From Gnetum montanum (lineage: Eukaryota > Streptophyta > Gnetopsida > Gnetales > Gnetaceae), in the NCBI GenBank assembly GCA_015680685.1, contig MNCI01022376.1, positions 136,353-200,352 on the forward strand: a stretch of 64,000 nt of DNA, read 5' to 3'. How positions within the stretch are numbered: position 1 is the first letter of the stretch; each line of letters begins with the position of its first letter. Positions 22,272-34,054 of this stretch are shown one piece after another. Position numbers and translations under genes: made by a program. The notes beneath the pieces were generated by a model. The model was not told the origin of the DNA. It saw only the letters and a program-made list of their open reading frames with translations, and did no database searches.

Positions 22272-24600
22272 TCTTACCATTAGGCTAATACCTCAATCAT
22301 ATTAAAGACTATCTATATGTTTTCATCAACCCTATACCCACTAGCTCCACCTCCACCTACAATATAATAATAAGAGGCATCAATATCATCATGGAAGGAG
22401 AAGGGGGCATTAGATCTAAAAAATAATAATATATTAAGAAAAAAAAGTATAGAGTATATCATAAAAATAATACATCATGCATCTAAGGGTATAGGGCAAA
22501 TGATCAAGACACTCATACACTTGGTTAGGAGGTTGTGGGCTTAATTTTTGCCTTTTCTAATTTTAGAATTGTGTCTACTCAAATGCAAAACCTTACAATT
22601 GATATTTTAAAAAAAGAAGTGAAAATAATTAATTATTAGTAGGGAGAAAGGTTCTAGTCGTAACAAATTTACATCGTTTTTCAACATCTATGCTTGAACA
22701 TAAAATAACAAAAGGATTCAAGATAAAGAGCAATGGCTTAATACTAATATTTGTTTTAAAGCAAAAAAGTGGTACAAATCATTACTTGTTATTAATATTA
22801 CATTGAAAATCATTGCTATCAACTCTAACATGCTTGTCAACACTAATTTTAATCTTTTAAGTTAATAGTATTCTTATTAGGTAAGTAAAAATTTGTCTTT
22901 TGAGCTTTCTATCCATGTTGCTTAATACTATCTCTAGTACTAGTAAAAATATACATGGGAGCATTTATCTTCTTTGGATTCTTTATTACCATTTGATCAT
23001 TGTTATTATTAACATTAACTTAAAATTTTCATATCTTTAGCTTTAAATTATTTTTTCTATCTTCAAATTTAATATATATATATATATATATATATTTCAA
23101 ACAAAATTTAGTAGAAAAGGATAAACATTAAACAAATGTCTTTCACGATGGCACAAGTTGTAAGAATTAAAAAGCTTATACTATGTAATTAGTTGAATAT
23201 AAGTTTTTTGTCTTGCTTCTAATGCCATTTCCTTTTTACAATTGAGAGGGTTAATTTCAATGAAAATAAAATATCTACAAAAACCAAAAGTTGTATAAAT
23301 AGACTTTATATGCTTAATGGGCATAAGAAAACTAATAATTTTCTACTCAGTTTTCTAAAAAATCAATAGAACATTATATAACTTAACAAAACATAGAACT
23401 TTAGGGTGTTAGATGCAAAAATATATATATTAAAAATAAAAATCCAGAGTACTATAGAGGAGAAACTCCAAATCAAGAAAAAGAAAAGGCCTAACTAGTT
23501 TGGGAATGTATTTTTAGGTTTTCATCCTTAAAAGCAATCTTGAAAAACCTTCCTTTTGGGGTTGGAAATTGGACATTTCATTAAAAGATTAACATTGGAT
23601 GGAGGGTGAGGAAGCCCTTTCCCTATTAATAAAATCAACATTATCAAAAGATATTATGTCTATATCTTGACCAATAGCTGCAAATGAATTATTAGTAGTT
23701 AAAATATCTTGATCATGTTGTTCATTTTAAAGATTTGACATATAATTGCTAATAGATAGACTTCCTTGACGTTTTTTATTATGAAGAACTAGTCGAAAAC
23801 CATCTAAATCAATAATAGAAATTTGTGAAACTTGAAGAACATAATTTGTTTACCCTTAATCATTGAAGAATTTTTTGAAACTGATTTCGTCAAAGCCTTC
23901 CTTGAAAATATATTCTACTGAATAGTAGTAAAAGAAAGGAGTGGGTTAATTGTTGAAACGTTAGTAGAAGAAATCATCCCAGGATTTACAACATCTATAG
24001 AAAAAACCTTAGCAAGATCTATAACATTTGCAAAAGAAACCTTAGTAGCATTTATAGTAACTTGTTGCTAACATGCTTGCATTGCCTTTTTTCTATAGCA
24101 TAAAAGGACATAAATCAAACATGTGACTCTCTTGATAATAATAGTAACATGACTTTACAAGATTTTAATAAATAACCTTCTGTGCATGATCAATTTTGCT
24201 AGCACATAGAAGAATTTCTCACTTAATTGAATCAAAATCCACTTTAATCATATATTAAATTCTACGAAAACCACTAACTATAGTAAGGATTTTAGAATGC
24301 TTAATTGGCCCAATATGAGAGACAATATCTCTTTCAATTTTTTAAAAATTAATGAAAGATTCAATAATTCAACAAAACAAGGAACCTTTTGAAATTTAGG
24401 AGATGCTAGATTAAAAGAGGGAGTTTACATTTGAGTAATTAATAAAGCATGATGATGATTGAAAGAATCTACATTTAGTTATGCAGTTGTCTCTTATTGA
24501 GAAGTAGGAGGTAGCTACAGAAATGAGGGAATGAGAAGAACATCTAGAATAGTAAGATTCATCTTTTCAGGCAACCAGAAAAAACATAAATTTTTTTAAG
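22272..24600. other. AT-rich, no gene recognised; (TA)n at 23071-23095
   Basis: Begins with the continuation of the ~100-bp repeat split by LTR E. The rest is AT-rich with no frame I can assign. A dinucleotide TA microsatellite lies near 23071-23095. Confidence 0.5.
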
Positions 24601-24609
24601 TTTATGAAA

Positions 24610-25260
24610 AGATCTCATGTTTCTAAGAAAGATTAGAAAGTCAAAAAAAAAGAAAAGACTAGAATTGCAGGAATAAAGCTACAAATTCTACACTAAGTAG
24701 AGAAGTAGTAAAGCAACAAGCTAAAAACTAACTATGTTCATTGCAACAACTCAAACTATTTTAGGGAAGTTTTACCCTTCATCATTATGTTTTACAATCA
24801 TGCAATGCTATGGAGTGAAGAATAATCAATAGGTGTTGAGAATAAATAGAAGAGAAGGGTCTTAACTTGCCAAACAAACGTGCTTATCATGTTTTTTTAT
24901 TTCCCAAAATATGATAACCATGTTTTTTCTATTTCCTAACACATGATAACCATTTTCTTTTTTTACCAAAACATGATAACCATGTTTTTTTAGCAAGTTG
25001 GAACCCTCCTCTTCTATTTATTCTTGATACATGCTTCATATTCTTAACTTTACAGCATTACATGATTGTAAAACACATTGATGAGGGGTCAAATTTCCCA
25101 AAAAACTTGTGTTGTTACACTCAACAAAGTCAATTTTTAACTTTTTGTTTTACTGCTTTTCTACTTAGTGTAAAATTTGTAGCTTTGTTCTTGCACTTCT
25201 AGTCTTTTCTTTTTTTGCCACTTTCTAATCTTTCTTAGATGCACAAGATCTTTTTTCTTT
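24610..25260. repeat. ~650-bp foldback (two inverted arms of ~280 bp)
   Basis: The left arm (about 24610-24895) is repeated in reverse complement at about 24985-25260, for example 'ctaagaaagattagaaagtc' against its complement near 25225, and ttttacaatcatgcaatgct against agcattacatgattgtaaaa. The spacer holds three to four copies of 'atgataaccatgtttttt'. No transposase is present. It could be a foldback or MITE-like element, or a source of hairpin RNA. Confidence 0.8.
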
Positions 25261-25264
25261 AGAA

Positions 25265-25675
25265 TATGTGCTCACTAATTTTTTTCCTTAGAATATGTGC
25301 CTATTATTTTTTTTATCTTTTAGACATGTGCCTACTGTTTTTCTTTCTTTGAAATATGTGCCAACTATTTTTTTTCTTTCAAACATGTGTTCATGGTTTT
25401 TTTTAATTTTGAACATGTGCTCATGTGTCCACTATTTTTTTTGTTTCAAACATGTGCTTATTATTATTTTTCTTTTGAATGTGTGTCCATTGTTTTTTTA
25501 TTTCAAACATGTACCCACTATTTTTTTTCTTTTGAACATGTGCCAATAGTTTTTTTTGCAAACATGTGCCCATCGTTTTTTTTTTCTTTCAAACATATAT
25601 TCACTATTTTTTTTCTTTCAAACATGTGCTCACTAATTTTTTTGTTTCAAACATGTGTTCACTATTTTCTTATAT
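25265..25675. repeat. T-rich minisatellite, unit ~30-32 bp
   Basis: About 12 units built as 'aacatgtgcccacta' followed by T7-9 and ctttc. Open frames through it encode repeated FFLSNMCP-type peptides and are by-products. It abuts the right arm of the foldback. Confidence 0.85.
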
Positions 25676-26860
25676 AAAGGACCAAGTTCTTTTTATAAAT
25701 TATCTACTATCATCTTATTTTTTAGCATGCAACTAACATCAAAGGCATGTTGATGAGGAGTGAAATTCCCTAAAAGTATTTTGTGTTGTTTCTTATGCTT
25801 GTCATTTTTCCCTCATATGTAGTTTATGTTTAGTAGCTTCTTCTATGTTTTGTAGTTTCTTTGCTTTTTTCCTACCAATTTTCTTTACTTACTACACAAG
25901 ATCTCTAGAAAATTTTTAACTCATACAAATTTTCTTTCTTTGCAATTGCCAACTGAAGATGAAGTTTAAAACCTTTCAAGTTTTGGACTTCATGCTCAAC
26001 TAATGTCTTTTTGTTGAGCACCTACAAGTTTTTTTTGAGTTTTAGATTCGAAAGCAACAGTAATAATTCTACCATTACTACTATTTCTCTTACTACTTTT
26101 GTCAGTTGATCTACCTCTTGCTTCATCAGAACAACATAGTTCATTGATGTTCAGACTTTTTTGAACTAAAATGTGTACTCCCCAGTCATGAGAAAGAATA
26201 ACTAACTAATCAAATCGTGCTACCCAAAGTTTCTGTTTCACGTGTAACTACTATCCTATAGGCTATTTAATGAAGCTTTTATAGAATCAGTAGGAACTCT
26301 CTCATTTTCATTATGGATTTTAGTTTTTTTTTTTTAATAACTCCTTAATCATGAGGATGCTCTTCAACTCTTGTAGCTTTAGTAACAAGATCCACATCTA
26401 GCACATGTCCTCCCTAAACCTATCATCTGTTGATGAAATTTTCAAACTACAGATATTTTTGATGTTATAGCATATTCAATACTGATATTCATACTTTTTG
26501 TTCTTCATATTGTTAGCCCACCCTCATACCTACAAATGCAAGGGTTGTCATTTTTTTCAACATGTAACTACTATTTTCTTTTAGAAAGGATCAAGATCTT
26601 CCTATAAATTATATGTTATCATCCTTATTTTTGACATGCATTTAGCATCAAAAGCATGTTGATGAGGGGTGAAATTTCTTTAAAGTGCTTTATGATGCTT
26701 CTAATATTTGTCATTTTTGCTTCATTTGCAATTTATGTTTATCAGCTTCTTTTATGTTTTGCAATTTCTTTGCTTTTTTTTTGAATTCTTTTAAGTCTCT
26801 ATTATTAGTGTTTCTTTGTTCCTTTCCTAGCAATAAGAAAATAATGGTGGGAAAAGTTCT
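25676..26860. repeat. two direct copies of a ~210-bp sequence
   Basis: 25676-25885 and 26572-26780 share aaggaccaagttcttt..., catgttgatgaggggtgaaatt and agcttcttctatgttttg. They lie about 900 bp apart. The tgatgaggggt motif also occurs in the foldback arm near 25078, so all three are related. No gene seen. Confidence 0.65.
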
Positions 26861-27845
26861 ATTTAACACCAACATTTATCTCTAGTGATGACTATTTGGG
26901 ATTGCCAACATTTAGCCTTTGGTCTCATGATTTTGGGGTCAAGGAAAACAAAGGTGTTCTTCAAATAGGGTTTAGGTGCTTGCTAGTCTTTGGCAACACC
27001 AAAGCCTAGATACCTCCAAATAGACTCAATGATTATGAAACAAACTAAATGTGAGTATGTGTTTGTTATTGTGAATGTTGAAATGGTGGGATTTGTGTAT
27101 GAAACTGTAATTAACTATTATAATAGAAATTCAGATAATTTTGTTAAATACTATCAGTTGTTAAAGGTTCCTATTTTGTCAAATCACTTAGTCTATATAG
27201 TCCCTATAGTACATTACTTTTAACAAATAAAATTTTACAAAAAAAAACATTTGAGTATAATTTTGCCAATCTACTCCTAATTTCCCCTAGAGAGAAAGTT
27301 TCACAAGAAAACTAGAAATAGAGCAAGATTAAATGGATTTTAGAAAGAGAAAAGAAAAGAAAGAAAATTTTTGTGGATTCTCAAACATTTAAGCAAGATA
27401 AATTGACATAAGGAAATACTTCGCAATAAAGCTATTTGAATTCAATCTATTACGAATTATCCAAACCCTCTAAGCTCAAGAAGCAATTTCATAAAAGACA
27501 CTTTAATCTAACTACCAAAATGATTTTTAAACAACAAAGTACAAGCTTCTATTTGGCTAGTTAAATATTGGTCAAGAATTGCAAACAATAGAACTGCCAA
27601 AAAAATTTAACAATTTCAAGATTGTAATATTGAGGCCATAAACTTTATAAATAAAGAAGCTATTCAATCATCTCAAAGTATCAAAGATTTTCTAGATTCC
27701 CTAAACTCAAACAACAAATTTTTATAAGAAACTACTATTAAATTACTCAAGATGATTTTCTAATACAACATAAGCTCTTATTTGGCAAACTTTAATAAAA
27801 GTATAATATTGTGCAAAAATAAAGTTATAAAGGCAACCTAGAAAA
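26861..27845. other. no feature recognised
   Basis: AT-rich sequence with short chance frames only. Confidence 0.4.
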
Positions 27846-27872
27846 ATCCCAAAATTAGATGCCAAGCACGAT

Positions 27873-28952
27873 TCATGAGATGCAATTCGCATGAGCCGCG
27901 ATATCGCGTACGCTATATCGTGGCCGCCACGATATCGCGTACGCTATATCGTGGCGCGTACACGATATCGTGTCGTCCCCTACGATATCGTGTACACGAT
28001 ATCGCGGTCCGCCACCAAATCTATAAATAAGAGGTGGCACTCCCCTTATTTCCCATCCTGGTCTAGAAGTAGGGAAACTCTGGCAGTTTGATCACTCCAG
28101 AGATAGATTATCTTTCCATGTGCCCGCAATAGGAGTCCTAGAGTGAACGGATCTTTATTCGAGCAACATTGTACCTGAACACAAGTTGAGTATAGCAATA
28201 AAGACGAACTTAATTGGATAAACCTTGCAGTGCATGGAATAGAATTTTATTTATTGTTTTCTCTCTAACCCTTAAACTCCTAGAATGTGGTTTGAGTACG
28301 ACTTGATTACAAGCATCTACGGATGTGTACGGTTAGTCAAGGAATCGGCTGCTCACCGTATGCGATCTGAGTATGACTTGATTACGAGCATCTAGTGTGA
28401 CTACTTGGTAACCCAGTGGCGTATCCAAGATCTACTCTTGGTAATCCCAGTGGTAGTCGAACACCCCGATGTGTATGGTTAGTCAAGGTATTGGCCGCTC
28501 ATCGCACTCAGGCTAGATAGGCTCTCTCAACCCTTTCCTCCTAGTTAGGTGCCTCAGTACGACCAGTTCGAGCATGTGCGTTACGCGTGGTGATCCCAGT
28601 GACGATTAGCGTTTGGTAGCCATGGTTGCATCGATTCAGGATGTGTACGGTAAGTGGGAACGGATGCTAACGCTAGTTAATTTAAACTTAGTCATTAGTT
28701 TAAGTTAGTTAGTTTCTCAACCCTTCACCTCAATAGCATAGGAGAAAAACATAAAAAGATATAAAAATCATATACCTCGGACTTACTTAACCATAAACTG
28801 TGACAACTACAAGTAAGTCTAGGAAGATAATGAATGATTAACCCCAAGTGTTCCATGGTGCGTGTAGGCATTTAGTGTGCGGAGTTCAACCAGATCGCGC
28901 GCGCTACACTCGTTTCGTATGGTTGAGTGTAGGGGTACCTCACCACTCATCA
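27873..28952 (+). repeat. 5' LTR of element D (1080 bp)
   Basis: Ends CTCATCA before the primer site. Contains GATATC palindromes at 27896-28011, TATAAATA at 28022-28029 and AATAAA at 28197-28202. These fit a U3-R-U5 plan with about 175 bp between TATA and poly(A) signal. Confidence 0.85.
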
Positions 28953-28953
28953 T

Positions 28954-28971
28954 TGGCGCTGTTGCTGGGGA
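28954..28971 (+). promoter_or_regulatory. primer-binding site of element D
   Basis: TGGCGCTGTTGCTGGGGA directly follows the 5' LTR, two changes from the tRNA-Asp-type site. Confidence 0.85.
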
Positions 28972-29032
28972 CTAAGTGTTTGTGCGCTAAGTAGGACATA
29001 AGAGGATATTACTCACATTGTTAGGAGCTTAA

Positions 29033-30904
29033 ATGAACCTTAGGGTTAATCATAAGAAAAATTTTATAATGGTAATTAGCACACCAATAACAACAATGTC
29101 TTCTTCTCACAAGAGCACATTGCCTAAGGATAATACAAAAGACAGTCGGCAATCAAAAATACATAGCCTAAATCAGCCAAGTCCTAAACAATATCGAATA
29201 GTATATACTCATCCTGATGAGTATGTTCCTAACTTTACTTTCATTCTCCATCAAGAAGAACAGATGCGCTGGAGGGATTTGCATGGTAACATAGTGTTAT
29301 CGCCAGATTGTGCAATCTCTCACATGCTTCTCCATGCCTTGGCACAAATTGGCATGACAGAGTTATACGCCGAATACGTTGCAAAAGAATTTGACATGAG
29401 GGATTATCATCCCACAGAAGCACAACGTATGAGGGACGCAAAGCAGGAGAGTCAACATACACTGTTGAAGGGCAAAGAGGTCCCACACGTCCTTAGTGAA
29501 ATAGGAGATGATGTTCCCCCTCCTAACGATGGTGAGGAGGTTGGGTATCAGAACTTATGCTCAACGATACATAACCTCGGTTCTGATGCCCGTGAACACC
29601 AACTGTTCACAGAGGAAACAACAATAAAAGACAAGGACGGGCACTTAGATCGTCACACAATCGGGGCCGAAGCAGCCAAAGGGAAGGTAGGAAATATCGC
29701 CACGGCGATGGTTCTCCTTCTTATTCCCCTTCTTCACATCACTCATCCTCTCCTTCCACATCAAGGTGCAATCATGAAGAGCATAATGGAGAGGATAAAA
29801 GTAAGAAAAATGAGAGACCTCGACGAAAGAGTCGAGAGATAGGACAAGGGCATGAACAAAGGGAGAGTAGGGAACAATGAAGACATCACAGACGTCATGA
29901 AAGAGATGATCATGACAAACCCCTACTCTCAACCCGAAGTATGCTTGACATAACGGAGGCAGTGAGAATTCCAAAAAGGCATTTAAAAGATAGTCGGATC
30001 AAATGCTTAAACATGAACAACATCCCATGCTTTGAGGGGGGATACAACGCTGATCTGCAACATCATTTATAGGCATTCCACGATGCCTGCGCCTTGCAAA
30101 ACATTGAGAACGAGTGGTAGAAACTTAAGTTGTTTCCCAGGACACTCATCAAGGAAGCAGAGAGTTGGTACAGGTCCTTAGAACCGAAAACCATCAGGAG
30201 GTGGAGTACGATGTTAGAACTTTTCAACGATAAGTATCAGACGTACTCTAGAGTGTCCAATTTGCGTAAGCAGATCCAAGGATGGAAGCAAGGTATTCAT
30301 GAACCCTTGGATGCTACCATGGCCCGCTACTATACATTGTTACATCGTTGCCCAAGCCATGGATACGCTTAACGAGATCAACTTCGGCACATCATGGATG
30401 GGCTCAGACATGAAACTAGGAGAACCCTTGGGACTTATGCCCAAGGGAGACTATCACAACTTAGAGCCCATGAAGTTCAACGCTTGTTGGAGCAAGTAGC
30501 AAACTAAGAAGGTGAGCTACGAAAAAGGGAAAGTGCGAAAGAATATAACTGTGATCCCTCTCTTCGGAAGCAGGGAGTGAAGTTTTGCGATGAAGAGGAT
30601 GAGTCACCAATCGAAGAGTTGATGAACAGAAAAACCTTGCCGATTCAAAAACTCACAACAGAACTATCGGCTAAGGTAGATGATGTATGGAGGTCCTTAG
30701 ACTCTAGGCTTGAAACTGTCTTGAAAATCATAGAAGAGTCTAAGGCAGAACAAAGTAGTGACAAAGGTAAAACAAAGTGGAGAGATGTAGGCCCTACACA
30801 TAACAAGGGTAAGGGGAAAATCACTAACTCTGATGTGGTTGTGGATTCGGATTCAAACGATGACGGTGGATGTAAGATCTTCCATTATGACCATCCTAAG
30901 GGAT
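29033..30904 (+). pseudogene. gag of element D
   Basis: The N-terminal frame (29033-29842, 269 codons) is hydrophilic and unlike the ORF1 N-terminus of A and B. After frame breaks, the capsid region (29940-30540) matches the family: DLQHHL, AESWYRSLEPKTIRRW, MARYYTLLHRCPSHGY. The C-terminal frame 30577-30904 carries PIQKLTTELSAKVDDVWRSL and ends at the knuckle CKIFHYDHPKGC, where it fuses to LTR sequence. In-frame stops occur (for example in DLQHHL-stop-AFHDAC). The central and C-terminal parts resemble the remnant at 56661-57440, so D and that remnant are closer to each other than to A and B. Confidence 0.75.
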
Positions 30905-31757
30905 GTGAGCCGCGATATCACGTCGTCCCCTGCGATATCGCGTACGCGATATCGCGGTCCATTGCCAAATCTATAAATAAGAGGTGGCACTCCCCTTATT
31001 TTCCATCTTGGTCTAGAAGTAGGGAAACTCTGGCAACTTGATCACTCCAGAGATAGATTATTTTTCCATGTGCCAGCAGTAGGAGTCTTAGAGTGAACAG
31101 ATCTTTATTCGAGCAACATTGTACCTGAACACAAGTTGTGTACGGTAATAAAGACGAACTTGATTGGATAAACCTCACAGTGCATGGAATAGGATTTTAT
31201 TTATTATTTTCTCTCTAACCCTTAAACTCCTAAAATGTGATTTGAGTATGACTTGATTACGAGCATCTACGGATGTGTACGGTTAGTCAAGGAATCGGCC
31301 GCTCATTGCACGTAGGCTAGATAGGCTCTCTCAACCCTTTCCTTCCTAGTTAGGTGACTCAGTACGACCAGTTCGAGCACGTTAGTTACGCGTGGTGATT
31401 CCAGTGACGATTAGCTTTTGGTAGCCACGGTTGCATCGGTTTAGGGTGTGTACAGTAAATGGGAATGGATGTTGATGCTAGTTAATTTAGACTTAGTCAT
31501 TAGTTACAGTTAGTTAGTTTCTCAACCCTTCACCTCAATAGCATAGGAGAAAAACATAAAAAGATATAAAAATCATATACCTCGAACTTACTTAACCATA
31601 CACCGTGACAACTACAAGTAAATCTAGGAAGACAACGAATGATTAACCCCAAGTGTTCCATGGGGCGTGTAGGCATTTAGTGTACGGAGTTTGCCCGGAG
31701 CGCGCGTGCTACGCTCGTTTCGTATGGTTGAGTGTAGGGGGACCTTGCCACTCATCA
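30905..31757 (+). repeat. 3' LTR of element D, 5'-truncated (853 bp)
   Basis: Starts within the LTR at gagccgcgatatcac and ends CTCATCA. It has a shorter GATATC array (30908-30955) than the 5' LTR and TATAAATA at 30972-30979. Confidence 0.8.
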
Positions 31758-32181
31758 ATGATACTATTTAAACTGTTAGCTAAGTAACTAAAAAAAAATA
31801 AGAAGAAATGAACTCACAAGATTAAAACAAAGTAGCTAAATTGATGAATTAACAAGTTATCTTACAAACTTCAATATCTTCTTCTTGATCTCCCACCAAT
31901 TCCCCTTAAATTCTAACCTTGAAGTCCTTTTATAGTGACTTCAGGGTAGTTATAATCATCATGAGAAGTTAAGGTAAGTTACAAACATTATAGGCATTGG
32001 TTATAACTACCATATAAATTAATGATAATCAGTTATAACCATAATTGCCAAGTGTCCTTTTTTGGTAGTTACAATCACCAAGGTAGTTAATTATAACTAT
32101 CATTGTGTTCAATTTTGTCTCATAAATTCCCTTTCTTTTTTAATAATAATATTTTTTAATAGATAATTCACCTTTACTCAC

Positions 32182-32637
32182 GTCATTCAATCCCGGTGGA
32201 AGTTTGACTTTTTCATACTTGCCAAGATATGAAACATTTGCTCCACGAAATGGACGGCCACCAAACTCCTGCAACGACTTAGTGTTCTTGAATATTTCAC
32301 TTAGATGGAGAAAATCACGATCATTTATATTCAATGATGTTAAACAAGCGCATTTGTTTATAGACTGAAGGTCAGCAATACTAACATTTGTTAAGGGTAG
32401 AAATTTTAAACCTCCAATGAAGAGTTACTCAAGGCAAGTTCATGTAACCATTCACAACCACCTTCATCTGCTATCACTCTCTTCTGAAAACAAAGTTCCG
32501 AACAACCTGCAAAGGTGGGCGAGGTGCAAAAGGCCGCGCGTTGAGAATCCCAAGCACGACGTGTCAAACTTGAAACTTAAGGATTGAAGCATGGTGCCAC
32601 GGCTGCTGACCAGCACGCCCATATCATCGTCGCTTAC
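32182..32637 (-). pseudogene. COI1-like F-box/LRR protein fragment
   Basis: Minus-strand translation gives SDDDMGVLVSSRGTMLQSL, then GFSTRGLLHLAHLCRLFGTL, then, after a one-base shift near 32475, ADEGGCEWLHELALSNSSLE, then TSLNINDRDFLHLSEIF and LQEFGGRPF, and then YLGKYEKVKLPPGLND. This follows, in order, the central leucine-rich repeats of COI1, the jasmonate co-receptor subunit of an SCF ubiquitin ligase (compare the family's GFSTDGL, E-WLHELA and LEEF-GG-F segments). TIR1/AFB auxin receptors lack the EWLHELA pattern. An internal stop and the frameshift show it is non-functional, and the F-box and C-terminal repeats are absent. It lies between a retroelement arm and a LINE, and probably is a captured or relic gene piece. 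Confidence 0.75.
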
Positions 32638-33213
32638 CATCGTTGGACATAATTAAAATTTCAGCCTACAAATTCGGCATGCCATGCCCAGCAGCTGATG
32701 CAAATTCGGCGTCTGTGTCAGAGGAAAACCTTGGGGCTGCTCCACGAAAATTAAGCTTACAAAAGCGGTTTTGGTGACCAATTTTAGAGTTGCCCATGCA
32801 GTCTGAGATCTCTTGCATTTGCCGTCACTTGCAGGGCCTCACCGATGGTGATGGAGCCAGTTTTGGCTTCAATGCCTGGCCTGTGCATACGCAGGTGCCA
32901 TTATTTGCACAAAAATTCTAACTATTTGTTATCCACCGCGTGAGCCATGGAAGTTTAAGTGCAGAGCTTAACAAAGCTTCACAAATTCGTAAATATTTTA
33001 AAAACTATTGGAGCATCATCCAGGATTTGAAAACCAACAACAAAAATTCAATTATCAACACCAAAATGCATCCTGAAACCTAAGAAATATTTCTTATTCA
33101 ATGACACCTATCAAAAGCAGAAGAAATGAATAATGAATATATGAAAATCTGTAAAATTTTAAGCCCAAACTTAGGTTTAGGGCACACAATTAACCTGGAC
33201 ATTCAAACTAAAG
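32638..33213. other. unassigned, partly GC-richer stretch
   Basis: Bases 32640-32930 are less AT-rich than the surroundings and adjoin the COI1-like fragment, so they might be a decayed exon or flank of it. Translation in all frames gave no match I recognise. Confidence 0.3.
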
Positions 33214-33885
33214 TTCTCACTGGGGCTAAGCTTTCCTCCTCTCAACAATATGCACTTTGCCAATGACTTCTTTTTTCTAGTTCAAAACACAGCCACCAAT
33301 TTGCACCACCTCTTATCAAGGGTGGAGCAATATTGCACACTCTTAGGTTCCATAATTAATTGAAATAAATCCTCTATTTATAGCTTTAAGGGCAATTACA
33401 AACATGTGACCAATTATAATTGGAAGCGGCTTCAGGATCAAGACATCATTAAGATTCTGGGAATCCCTTTCCGTTTTAGAGGTTCAACATCTATCCTTTG
33501 GGAGCAACTTATATATCGAATTCAAAAAAAACTCGACAAATGGAAAACTAAACCCCTCACACTTGCAGGTAAATACCTTGTTTGTAAGTCCATATGTGCG
33601 TCCTCCCATGTGTATTACTCTTCGTGTTGGGCCCCCTCCCAAGCTGCCTACCAAAAGCTAGAACGGTTATTCCGTGACTTTATGTGGGCCTCCAAGGATT
33701 CTCAGAAAGGCTTTCATCGTGTCGCTTGGACTATTGTTACTCTCCCCAAGAATAAGGGTGGCTTAGGCCTTTTGAATTCCTATAAGCAAGGAATTACCCT
33801 GGTTGCTAAGTGGTTGGTACAACATTTAGATGCCTCAAATATTATAGGGACCCTCCTCCTTAAGACTTCATCAAGCATTTCCTAA
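33214..33885 (+). pseudogene. LINE reverse transcriptase, C-terminal part
   Basis: One frame with a single stop. It begins LNNMHFANDFFFLVQN, where plant L1-type LINEs have the catalytic F-A-D-D box. The second catalytic position reads N (FAND), which should abolish activity. It continues with LHHLLSRVEQYCTLLGSIIN, then ILGIPFRFRG, WEQLIYRIQKKLDKWKTKPL and LAGKYLVCKSI, the usual post-catalytic thumb region. It ends with KNKGGLGLLN. The upstream part of the element is missing, as is usual for 5'-truncated LINEs. Confidence 0.85.
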
Positions 33886-34054
33886 AAATAAGCCCTTCTG
33901 GAAAGGCATCCATTTCGTCAATTGGATCCTTTCCCCCCTCACTATCATTCTTCCCGGATCTCATGTTTTCAAAAGCATTTAGAGGGCCTGGCAGATTCTA
34001 CACACTCACATTGACTGAACTAATGTTAAAATCAACCCTACTATCCTCTCTAAA

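Larger units (their letters stand above)
27873..31757 (+). mobile_element. element D: internally deleted LTR retrotransposon (3.9 kb)
   Basis: Order: 5' LTR (27873-28952), primer-binding site, gag (29033-30900), truncated 3' LTR (about 30905-31757). Flanks are acgat (27868-27872) and atgat (31758-31762), a one-mismatch target duplication. The first LTR base pair reads TC where TG is expected. The Gag knuckle ...YDHPKGC runs straight into LTR sequence at about 30904. A deletion has therefore removed the Gag tail, leader, ORF2, purine tract and about 25 bp of the 3' LTR. Confidence 0.85.
27846..32115 (-). mobile_element. LTR-like arm interrupted by element D
   Basis: Bases 27846-27867 plus 31763-32115 are, together, an inverted copy (roughly 75-80% by eye) of 35935-36360. 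Shared pieces include ccaagcac, gttagctaagtaact and ccttttatagtg. The plus-strand copy contains TATAAAAAGG at 36149, so the pair may be two solo LTRs of another family in opposite orientation. Element D landed inside this arm. Confidence 0.6.

Noticed and set aside
22272-24600. Possible LINE ORF1 or other coding relic
   Set aside because: Translations on both strands gave no motif that I could tie to a family.
25295-25677. Hydrophobic frames (FFLSNMCP repeats) resembling membrane proteins
   Set aside because: They follow from T-rich minisatellite units. Two overlapping frames are open for the same reason.
27896-28011. GATATC palindromes as a replication origin or bacterial operator
   Set aside because: They occur only in retroelement LTRs and leaders of a plant genome, next to TATA boxes.
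28954-28971. tRNA gene
   Set aside because: Only the 3'-end complement is present beside an LTR, which is a primer-binding site. No cloverleaf is possible.
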